The notes beneath the pieces are model-generated. The model worked only from the letters and a program-made list of their open reading frames with translations. It had not been told where the DNA came from and did not search any database. A DNA stretch of 38,456 nt, from assembly GCA_946187345.1 (NCBI GenBank), contig CAMHQD010000022.1:1-38456 (forward strand), read 5' to 3'. This document shows positions 24,722 through 30,721 of the stretch, piece after piece. Origin of the DNA: an uncultured Porphyromonadaceae bacterium (GTDB taxonomy: Bacteria; Bacteroidota; Bacteroidia; Bacteroidales; Muribaculaceae). How positions within the stretch are numbered: the first letter of the stretch is position 1; each line of letters opens with the position of its first letter. The translations under genes were made by a program, and so were the position numbers.

Positions 24722-24736
24722 ATAATATTTTTTGAG

Positions 24737-25501
24737 ATGAAGACGATAAGGTTGGGGAATAGAGGCGATGATGTCTATGTGCTGCAATCTGCGTTAAAGG
24801 TTGCGGCTGACGGAGTGTTCGGCCACAAGACAGAAGCCGCCGTGATAAACTTTCAAAAGGTCTGCGGCCTCGTCCCTGACGGCATCGTCGGGGCAAAAAC
24901 GTGGGCGGCATTGTTGTGTGTTGACCCATCGGTGGTGTACCTGCCTTTGGATGTCCACATCACGTTTAGGAAATACCGTCAGATAAAGTACCTCGCCATT
25001 CACTACACTGCCGGAGCGTCCTCCCGCGCCGGAAGCGCGAGGGCGGTCAAGCGTGTGTTCGAGAGCCGCCAGGCGAGTGCCGATTTCGCCGTGGACGACA
25101 AGGAGGCGGTGCAGTTCAATCCCGACCCGCGGAATTATTTCTGCTGGGCGGTCGGTGACAAAAAGGCGGCGGGGGCGATTGTCGATGCCACCAACCGCAA
25201 CACCATCTCGATTGAGATTTGCTCGACGTTGCGGCAAGGCACGGCGGCGGTGCCCAATCATGATGGGTGGGAGTTCACCGAGGCTGCGCTGTCCAATGCG
25301 GTGCGGCTGGCTTGCATTTTGATGGAGAGATATAACATTCCCATTGAGCGTGTTGTACGCCACTACGACATCTCGGGCAAGTTATGTCCGGGGATTGTCG
25401 GGTGGAACGATGGACGGCTTTACACGATGGACGGCAAGGCGACGAGCCATTATAATGACAGTTCGGCGTGGGAGGCGTTCAAGAAACGGCTGACGTTATG
25501 A
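24737..25501 (+). CDS. N-acetylmuramoyl-L-alanine amidase (endolysin) with peptidoglycan-binding domain
   Basis: A 254-aa protein. Residues 1-58 form a PG_binding_1 domain (LGNRGDDVYVLQSALK, DGVFGHKTEAAVINFQ, PDGIVGAKTW). Residues about 78-225 are an Amidase_2/PGRP-type domain with zinc ligands H89 (AIHYTAG), H209 (VVRHYDISG) and C217 (KLCPG). It cleaves the bond between muramic acid and L-Ala in peptidoglycan for lysis. There is no signal peptide, so it relies on the holin. It overlaps the spanin gene as ATGA (25498-25501). All ligands are present. Confidence 0.9.
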   Translation: MKTIRLGNRGDDVYVLQSALKVAADGVFGHKTEAAVINFQKVCGLVPDGIVGAKTWAALLCVDPSVVYLPLDVHITFRKYRQIKYLAIHYTAGASSRAGSARAVKRVFESRQASADFAVDDKEAVQFNPDPRNYFCWAVGDKKAAGAIVDATNRNTISIEICSTLRQGTAAVPNHDGWEFTEAALSNAVRLACILMERYNIPIERVVRHYDISGKLCPGIVGWNDGRLYTMDGKATSHYNDSSAWEAFKKRLTL

Positions 25502-25932
25502 GGAAGTTTATCGCGATAGTGGCCATATTGTTGTTGCTGCTTTGCTCTTGCCGGAGCGTCAAGACGGTGGAACGTGTTGACACGGTGCGCGTGGAGCGTG
25601 TTGTGGAGGCCGCGCACGGGTCGGTTGAGGCTCGGGTGGTACATGACACCACGGCGGTTGAGATAACGCGCTACGACACGTTAGAGCGCGTCACCGAGCG
25701 TGTTGTCTATCGGCGCGGCAAGGTCGAGACCAAGTGGCGGCACGACACGGTCACGGTGAGGGACACGGTGAAAGTACAAAGTACGAAGTACGAAGTACAA
25801 AGTGAGGAACGGGTGGCCGTTGCCGAGCCCGTGGAGTGGCGGCGGTGGGCGGCGGTGGCCGTTCTCGTACTGCTCGCCGTGGCCGCGCTTTGGATTGCGA
25901 GGAAAATAGGAAACTGGACAGATATAAGATAA
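25498..25932 (+). CDS. Single-gene spanin (u-spanin) lipoprotein
   Basis: A 144-aa protein with a lipoprotein signal (hydrophobic AIVAILLLLL, lipobox LCSC with Cys18), a charged periplasmic stretch rich in Val/Arg/Thr/Glu (20-118), and a C-terminal TM (RWAAVAVLVLLAVAALWIA, about 116-134). An outer-membrane lipid anchor at the N-terminus plus an inner-membrane C-terminal TM in one chain is the layout of u-spanins such as T1 gp11, which fuse the two membranes at the last lysis step. It directly follows the amidase. Four heptamer repeats (25772-25799) lie in the coding region. Confidence 0.7.
   Translation: MRKFIAIVAILLLLLCSCRSVKTVERVDTVRVERVVEAAHGSVEARVVHDTTAVEITRYDTLERVTERVVYRRGKVETKWRHDTVTVRDTVKVQSTKYEVQSEERVAVAEPVEWRRWAAVAVLVLLAVAALWIARKIGNWTDIR
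25772..25803 (+). repeat. Heptamer tandem repeat AAGTAC(A/G) inside the spanin gene
   Basis: Four adjacent 7-bp units AAGTACA, AAGTACG, AAGTACG, AAGTACA (25772-25799) plus a partial AAGT. They encode KVQSTKYEVQSE. As 7 is not a multiple of 3, loss or gain of one unit would frameshift the spanin before its TM. Confidence 0.8.
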
Positions 25933-25934
25933 CT

Positions 25935-27149
25935 ATGAATATCAATTACAAATCTGACTTTAAGGTGACAGTAACGCCCACGGTGGGCGGCACCCCCGTG
26001 GACATCACGGGACACGACTTTCGACTGGTGTTCACCACCACGGGAGGCTCGCGGCGGTTCACGGCCTCACAAAAGGACGGAGTGTGCGAGAACTGCTACA
26101 TTGAGGGAACGGCAATCGTGGTCACGCTCGATAACCACTGCCTGCCCACGGGGCAACTGTGGGTGAGCGTGTACGACTACGCGCCGGACGTTACATATCC
26201 CGACGGGAACGAACTCACGGTGACGCCGCAGCAACTCGACGTGACGCTTGTGCGGGGCGCGGGTGACGGGAGTGCGGTGGACGCTCAAGTGAGTGTTGAC
26301 ATCGGCGAGGCGGTGAGCGCGGCGCGTGAGGCGGCTGACGCGGCGGGGGCGAGCGCGGACATCGCCCGTGCGGCGCAGGTGGCGGCCGAGGCTGCCGCCG
26401 AGCGTGCCGAGCAGGTGGACGGCTACACCAAGGCCGAGGCGGACACGCTGCTCGCCCTCAAAGCCGACAAGACCGAACTCAACGAAGTGGAGGACGCCCT
26501 GCATGACGCTATCTTGGACGTGAGCGGCAGAGTGGACAACAAGGCCGACAAACCGCTCACGGTGAACATCACTTCAGAGGAAGTCGAGGGCGAGACCGTC
26601 TACCACGCCGACAAGACAACCGCCGAGATACACGCCGCAGTGCTCGCGGGACGCAACGTAGTCGCCCATAACGACAACTATGAGTTTATGCTTGACGCGG
26701 CAGAGTCGGGGATGGCAATATTCTCATTGTCATATTCAAATGGTGTGCAACAAATCGTGATAGATGATGGCATCGTGGCGTTAAATGTCACCTCCTTTGC
26801 CAATGATGATGAATTTTCAGCCGCCAAGCGGAACATCACCGACCTGCAAGACAACAAGGCCGACAAGGTTCCCGTGTTGGACGTAAGCGGCACCACCGTG
26901 ACGCAGGCATTGCAGCCAAACAAGTTCTACAGATTCGGCTCCGTGGACGCGCTCACGCTCACTTTGGCCACCGCTCCGAGCGGCACACTCGCCATCTACG
27001 CCTGCTCGTTCACGGCGGCGAGCGACAGCACCACGCTCACGCTACCCGCAACCGTCACGGGCGAGGCACCGACCATTGCCGCAGGCCACCGCTATGAGTT
27101 AAACATTATGGACAACGTATTACTATATACAGAAAATGGCAACGATTGA
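25935..27149 (+). CDS. Second tail fibre/appendage protein
   Basis: A 404-aa protein. The start at 25935 (MNINYKSDFKVTVTP) is 2 bases after the spanin stop; the longer ORF upstream is a shadow. The N-terminal 110 residues are beta-rich, then Ala/Glu-rich coiled coil (EAVSAAREAADAAGAS, AAERAEQV), a YTKAEADTLLALKADKTEL stalk repeat and beta-rich C-terminal domains with Thr/Ser/Gly. The modular look and stalk motif match phage fibres. Placed after the lysis genes, as in many Bacteroidota phages. It overlaps the next ORF by 14 bases. Confidence 0.55.
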   Translation: MNINYKSDFKVTVTPTVGGTPVDITGHDFRLVFTTTGGSRRFTASQKDGVCENCYIEGTAIVVTLDNHCLPTGQLWVSVYDYAPDVTYPDGNELTVTPQQLDVTLVRGAGDGSAVDAQVSVDIGEAVSAAREAADAAGASADIARAAQVAAEAAAERAEQVDGYTKAEADTLLALKADKTELNEVEDALHDAILDVSGRVDNKADKPLTVNITSEEVEGETVYHADKTTAEIHAAVLAGRNVVAHNDNYEFMLDAAESGMAIFSLSYSNGVQQIVIDDGIVALNVTSFANDDEFSAAKRNITDLQDNKADKVPVLDVSGTTVTQALQPNKFYRFGSVDALTLTLATAPSGTLAIYACSFTAASDSTTLTLPATVTGEAPTIAAGHRYELNIMDNVLLYTENGND

Positions 27150-27561
27150 TTTATTACGTCGGAGAATCTCTATGGCACAAGCCAAAGCCGATGAGTATGA
27201 GGGAGTGTTGTTGGGAATACAAAACTCTAATGGAGTGATTAACGACGGGATAATCTTTGCCGTCTCGCCGCTCGTCACCATCCCCGACGACCTGCAAGTG
27301 CTGCATCTATTCTCAGCAACAAGTTATCAATGGAATTCTTACGCAGTGTTCTTTGACGGGAATGGCGAAAAGGTATTTCATACATCCCTTTCCGATACGT
27401 CACCATACAAGTCAACCAACAATCCAAACATGTGGAATGACCCTGCGACGAGAGCGAGGATTAAAACGGTTCGGTTTGTGTTTGACATACGCCGCATTGA
27501 CGACATCTATGTGCTTGATGTCACCCACAACGTCTATCTATTCAAGGGCAAAAACGTGTAA
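27136..27561 (+). CDS. Appendage accessory protein A (141 aa)
   Basis: Starts inside the end of the preceding fibre gene. The N-terminus (IDLLRRRISMAQAKADEYE) is a basic amphipathic helix, followed by a beta-rich domain with aromatic residues (SYQWNSYAVFFDGNGEKVF) typical of carbohydrate-binding or jelly-roll modules. It shares the Leu-Leu-x-Arg-Arg-Arg start with the next gene (WLLERRRQMMAEKRE), so both may dock to the same fibre. No named family; a host-surface binding role is inferred. Confidence 0.5.
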   Translation: MATIDLLRRRISMAQAKADEYEGVLLGIQNSNGVINDGIIFAVSPLVTIPDDLQVLHLFSATSYQWNSYAVFFDGNGEKVFHTSLSDTSPYKSTNNPNMWNDPATRARIKTVRFVFDIRRIDDIYVLDVTHNVYLFKGKNV

Positions 27562-27565
27562 CTAT

Positions 27566-27973
27566 ATGAATAACAATACTTTACCCCCCCCACTTTGGCT
27601 GTTGGAAAGGAGGCGGCAGATGATGGCGGAAAAGCGAGAAGTCAACCTGCTCCAACCGTTTAACTTCACGCCAACAACAAAGAACGTTCTTTACCAAATC
27701 CCATTGATTGAGGGACATGACCTCAAGGCAGGTGAGATGGTGAGGTTCCGCTGCAAAATCCCGCAAAATGAGGGAAGAACAATGCTATCGCTTTTCAATT
27801 CATCAACGTCCGGTTATGCAACCTTGATGAACACTTCCATAGAAGGTGTGGATTTTGTAGATATAACATTCCAATGGAAGTTATATGCCACAAACTCAAA
27901 CTTGCAAATAACGGCAAGGCCTTTTAACAACACAACAATAGAACTATCAGATGCTATTTTAACACGATTATGA
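27566..27973 (+). CDS. Appendage accessory protein B (135 aa) with C8 tract near start
   Basis: The start at 27566 (MNNNTLPPPLWLLERRRQ) is chosen because it follows the previous stop by 4 bases and gives the shared basic helix; the upstream extension of the frame is a shadow. A beta-rich domain (VDFVDITFQWKLYATNSN) resembles carbohydrate-binding modules. A run of eight C (27584-27591) lies at codons 7-9; slippage there would stop translation early. A+T-richer than core genes, so likely exchangeable. It overlaps the next gene by 4 bases. Confidence 0.5.
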   Translation: MNNNTLPPPLWLLERRRQMMAEKREVNLLQPFNFTPTTKNVLYQIPLIEGHDLKAGEMVRFRCKIPQNEGRTMLSLFNSSTSGYATLMNTSIEGVDFVDITFQWKLYATNSNLQITARPFNNTTIELSDAILTRL

Positions 27974-28260
27974 GATACTACAAGAGCGGCGAGGCGTACA
28001 ACGGCCGCGACATCGTGGTGGGCGGGGTGCGCATCGTCAACCCCTCCACCGAACAACTCACGGAGGCAGGTTACGCCCCTGTCCCAGACAACCCCGTCAC
28101 CCCCGACCCCAAGGCAGAGGCTCTCGCCGCCCTACAAGACGGCGACTACCGCATTATCAAGTGTATGGAGGCTTACCTCACGGGCGAGCCATTGCCGTAT
28201 GACGTAGCGGAATTGCACGCCGAGCGCGACCGACTGCGCGCCATCGTCAACGGCGGATAA
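27970..28260 (+). CDS. Small late protein at end of appendage operon (96 aa)
   Basis: A 96-aa protein coupled to the preceding gene by ATGA. The N-terminal MRYYKSGEAYNGRDIVVGGVRIVNPS and the later helix HAERDRLRAIVNGG resemble short fibre-associated or fibre-assembly proteins of Bacteroidota phages. Hydrophilic with no TM. It is the last gene before a terminator pair, so probably the final gene of the late transcript. Function not identified. Confidence 0.55.
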   Translation: MRYYKSGEAYNGRDIVVGGVRIVNPSTEQLTEAGYAPVPDNPVTPDPKAEALAALQDGDYRIIKCMEAYLTGEPLPYDVAELHAERDRLRAIVNGG

Positions 28261-28281
28261 CCGCGAAAAGGTGCGAAAACG

Positions 28282-28314
28282 CCGTTTCCCAAACCTCCGT
28301 TTGGTGCGGTTTTT
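28282..28314 (+). terminator. Terminator of the late phage operon
   Basis: Stem CCAAAC (28289-28294)/GTTTGG (28299-28304) with an outer CCG/CGG pairing, then TTTTT. It lies 22 bases after the last appendage gene. Confidence 0.6.
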
Positions 28315-28361
28315 GTTGGAAAAGTGTAGATTTTCCGTTGAAAATTTGTTGGAAAAGTGTA
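28312..28361. repeat. Direct repeat TTTGTTGGAAAAGTGTA (two copies)
   Basis: Two 17-bp copies at 28312-28328 and 28345-28361, 33 bp apart, with an inverted GGAAAA/TTTTCC pair in between. They lie between two terminators at the end of the prophage gene block, where an attachment site or regulator site might be expected. Confidence 0.55.
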
Positions 28362-28397
28362 AATTTCTTCATCAAGTAATTGTTTTGGATTGAGTTC

Positions 28398-28432
28398 AGC
28401 GGCCAACCCCGCGACGGGCGAGGCCGCTTTTT
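28398..28432 (+). terminator. Second strong terminator downstream of the late operon
   Basis: AGCGGCC (28398-28404) pairs with GGCCGCT (28422-28428), followed by T to 28432. It isolates the HicAB promoter from late transcription. Confidence 0.65.
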
Positions 28433-28475
28433 GCTACCGAAAACACGTGTTTTTGAAAAAATAATGACTGGAATA

Positions 28476-28507
28476 TTTGTATATATCACAAAAATGTTAT
28501 ACCTTTG
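28476..28507 (+). promoter_or_regulatory. Bacteroidota-type promoter of hicAB
   Basis: TTTG (28476-28479), 20 bases, TACCTTTG (28500-28507). Perfect boxes and spacing. The hicA start lies 26 bases downstream. Confidence 0.7.
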
Positions 28508-28533
28508 CAAAGTCAAATCAAACGAGATATAAA

Positions 28534-28716
28534 ATGAAATGGTCAGAACTTAAGAAACTCGCCGTTGAACATGGCTTCCAATTCAGGAAGCACGGCAAAA
28601 AACATGATGAGTATGTAAACCCTGCGACAGGTGCTAAAATTCAAATTGAACGACACTGGAGCCAAGAGGTTAGACCCAATCTGATGAAGCGACTGAAACA
28701 AATCATCGGGTTCTAA
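28534..28716 (+). CDS. hicA: HicA toxin (mRNA interferase)
   Basis: A 60-aa protein, MKWSELKKLAVEHGFQF then K-x-x-H with H24 as the likely catalytic His, and a basic C-terminal helix. This is the compact dsRBD-like HicA fold, which cleaves mRNA independent of ribosomes. Length is normal. It is first in the pair, with its own consensus promoter, and hicB follows 69 bases later. It may belong to the prophage end or to the host; HicAB pairs commonly stabilise mobile DNA. Confidence 0.85.
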   Translation: MKWSELKKLAVEHGFQFRKHGKKHDEYVNPATGAKIQIERHWSQEVRPNLMKRLKQIIGF

Positions 28717-28725
28717 GAGCAAGGT

Positions 28726-28748
28726 GGGGGAGAGGTTCTCCCCCCCCC
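28726..28748 (+). promoter_or_regulatory. Intergenic hairpin with C9 tract between hicA and hicB
   Basis: GGGGGAGA (28726-28733), loop GGT, TCTCCCCC (28737-28744), with a C run to 28748 (nine C from 28740). There is no T-tract, so it is not a classical terminator; it may slow decay or reduce read-through to set the toxin-antitoxin ratio. Confidence 0.5.
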
Positions 28749-28785
28749 TATAAAACGATTATTAACCATAAAGCGATAGACACTT

Positions 28786-29184
28786 ATGAAAGTTCAGATT
28801 GAAAAACAAAGCGACGGCACTTATATTGCCTATAACACAACAGGCGACAAGGTGCAACTCATCGGCACCGGTGACACTGTCGCGGAGGCCAAGAGAGACT
28901 TCATGAACTCTATTCAAGAAATGACTGAGACCTGCAAAGAGGATGGCGAAGCCGTGCCCGCAGCACTGTGTGAAGAACTTGAGTTTTACTTTGACGTAAG
29001 TTCACTGTTTGAGTACTACAGCGTGATCAACGTCAGCGCTTTTGCCAAACTTGTTGGCATCAACGACAGTTTGCTCAGACAATACAAGCGTGGAGGCACC
29101 TACATCAGCGACGCGCAATTAAGCCGCATTGAGGCCGGTATCCACCAATTAGGACAAGAGTTCACACGTTTGAGCCTCGTTTGA
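28786..29184 (+). CDS. hicB: HicB antitoxin
   Basis: A 132-aa protein. The N-terminal degraded RNase H-like HicB domain (MKVQIEKQSDGTYIAYN...GTGDTVAEAKRDFMNSI) neutralises HicA. The C-terminal half (SAFAKLVGINDSLLRQYKRG) is a Cro/C1-like helix-turn-helix for autoregulation of the promoter. Downstream a hairpin ends the transcript. No separate promoter matching the consensus is visible before hicB. Confidence 0.8.
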   Translation: MKVQIEKQSDGTYIAYNTTGDKVQLIGTGDTVAEAKRDFMNSIQEMTETCKEDGEAVPAALCEELEFYFDVSSLFEYYSVINVSAFAKLVGINDSLLRQYKRGGTYISDAQLSRIEAGIHQLGQEFTRLSLV

Positions 29185-29220
29185 TTTGACACAATAAACA
29201 CTGACCATTACGTGTGAACT

Positions 29221-29246
29221 AACCCCGTCGCAATGCGGCGGGGTTT
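29221..29246 (+). terminator. Terminator after hicAB
   Basis: AACCCCGTCGC (29221-29231), loop AAT, GCGGCGGGGTT (29235-29245), followed by T-rich bases. A single T-G pair is tolerated. Between here and 29363 I see only A+T-rich sequence without a supportable gene. Confidence 0.65.
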
Positions 29247-29363
29247 AATCATTATTATGTGGGAGAACGCCTCTTCAACGGTACAGAAAAATTAAATATT
29301 CCAATAAAACATTCTACAACAACTTCTTATAATAGTTAGAATAATCCCAACGGAATCACGAGG

Positions 29364-29387
29364 GGAGCGTTCGACGCTCCTTTTTTT
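29364..29387 (+). terminator. Terminator whose T-tract forms the -33 box of the next promoter
   Basis: GGAGCGT (29364-29370)/ACGCTCC (29374-29380) then seven T (29381-29387). The final TTT plus G28 bases on gives TTTG at 29385-29388, used by the following promoter. Confidence 0.75.
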
Positions 29388-29415
29388 GTCGGTTGAGTTT
29401 TTTTGAGTAATTTTG
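29385..29415 (+). promoter_or_regulatory. Bacteroidota-type promoter of the host methyltransferase gene
   Basis: TTTG (29385-29388), 19 bases, TAATTTTG (29408-29415). The ATG at 29423 lies 7 bases after the -7 box, implying an almost leaderless mRNA. Confidence 0.65.
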
Positions 29416-29422
29416 TGGTGAT

Positions 29423-30661
29423 ATGAGAAATGTGACTGTCGAAGAGGCGCGGCAAGTGGTGGCCGCAATGGTTTCTGAGGGCTGTTCTTTGGAAGCGACA
29501 TTGGCGTTTGCGCGCGAGCATCGTAGTGATGATGTGCGTCAGTTGGCGTTGCGTCCGGTAGGGCCGGGTGTCGACCGCGCGATGGCTATGAACCAGGTGG
29601 CGGGATGGCAGGCGGCTCGCGTCAAACTACCGTCATGGGCTGTATGTGAGGATATCATTTATCCGCCGCGCTTGTCGATGGAGCAATGCTCGAGTGAGGA
29701 AGCCGCGGCAGAGAAGGCCGGTTTGATTGTCGGCGATTCGTTGGTTGACCTCACCGGTGGATTTGGAGTGGATTTCGCCGCGATGGCGGCGCGCGTGTCG
29801 CGGGCTACTATGGTCGAGCGTGATCCGCATTTGGCCGCTTTGGCTCGGCTGAACCTCAGCAGCCTCGGTCTCGAGAATGTGACTGTCGTGAATGGCGAGG
29901 CGCAAGAGTTTGTCGCGGCGATGCTTGCGCCGGTCGGCACAATCTATCTTGACCCGGCGCGCCGCAGCGACAAGGGGCAACGTGTATTCGCCATAAGTGA
30001 CTGTTCACCCGATGCCGCTGCACTGGCTCCGCGGTTGCTTGAAATGGCGCAGAGGGTGATTGTCAAGTTGTCGCCGATGCTCGACTTGAGCGAGACCTTG
30101 AGGGTCTTGCCCAGCGTGAGCCAATTGTATGTGGTCGCTATCGATGGCGAGTGCAAGGAACTGCTGGTAGTGATGGATAGTGGCTATGAGGGCGTGCCGC
30201 TTATCGTGTGTCGTGATAGAGCCCAACAGTTTAGTTATAAGGCCGATGAGCGGGTAGCGCCGGTAGCGCTATGGGACGAGACCGTGAGTGAGGGTATGTT
30301 GCTTTGCGTGCCCAACGCGACGATTATGAAGGCCGGTTGCCATGATCGCGTCGCGGCGCGATGGAATGTGCGATTGGTGTCGCGCAATAGTCACTTGATG
30401 GTAACTGTAGGGCCCGGCCTTGGCCTGGCCGTGTCCGATTTTCCCGGGCGTGTGTTTAGTGTGCAAAATGTGACAACGATGGGTAAACGCGAGTTGCGCG
30501 AGGCTTTGCGCGGCGTGGAGCGTGCCAATGTGGCTGTGCGCAATTTCCCGATGGCCGCCGAGCAACTGCGGCAGCGGCTGCGCCTCAAGGACGGTGGAGA
30601 CACATACGTTTTCGGCACCACAACGGCGAGCGGCCGCCATGTGCTCATTATCGCAAAATAA
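29423..30661 (+). CDS. THUMP-like domain class I SAM methyltransferase
   Basis: A 412-aa protein of the kind annotated in Bacteroidota as class I SAM-dependent methyltransferase with C-terminal THUMP-like domain. The SAM motif I is LVDLTGGFGVDFAAMA (about 108-123), motif II VERD follows, and YLDPARR (about 174-180) is the DPP-like catalytic segment typical of RNA/base methyltransferases. Substrate probably structured RNA but not established. First gene with host-like codon use and neighbourhood to the right of the prophage, convergent with the barrel gene. Confidence 0.8.
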   Translation: MRNVTVEEARQVVAAMVSEGCSLEATLAFAREHRSDDVRQLALRPVGPGVDRAMAMNQVAGWQAARVKLPSWAVCEDIIYPPRLSMEQCSSEEAAAEKAGLIVGDSLVDLTGGFGVDFAAMAARVSRATMVERDPHLAALARLNLSSLGLENVTVVNGEAQEFVAAMLAPVGTIYLDPARRSDKGQRVFAISDCSPDAAALAPRLLEMAQRVIVKLSPMLDLSETLRVLPSVSQLYVVAIDGECKELLVVMDSGYEGVPLIVCRDRAQQFSYKADERVAPVALWDETVSEGMLLCVPNATIMKAGCHDRVAARWNVRLVSRNSHLMVTVGPGLGLAVSDFPGRVFSVQNVTTMGKRELREALRGVERANVAVRNFPMAAEQLRQRLRLKDGGDTYVFGTTTASGRHVLIIAK

Positions 30662-30688
30662 ATGGCCACGCATCGCGCGTGGCCATTT
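30660..30688. terminator. Bidirectional terminator between convergent genes
   Basis: AAATGGCCACGC (30660-30671), loop ATCGC, GCGTGGCCATTT (30677-30688): a 12-bp perfect stem with A-rich and T-rich flanks on both sides. It serves both the methyltransferase (plus) and the barrel protein (minus). Confidence 0.8.
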
Positions 30689-30721
30689 AATTAATAATAG
30701 GTAAATTTTATGGTATCGGAT

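Noticed and set aside
28261-29422. tRNA gene as integration target
   Set aside because: I looked for cloverleaf-like sequence with a TTCGA-type T-arm and CCA end and found none; the TTCGA at 29370 belongs to a terminator loop.
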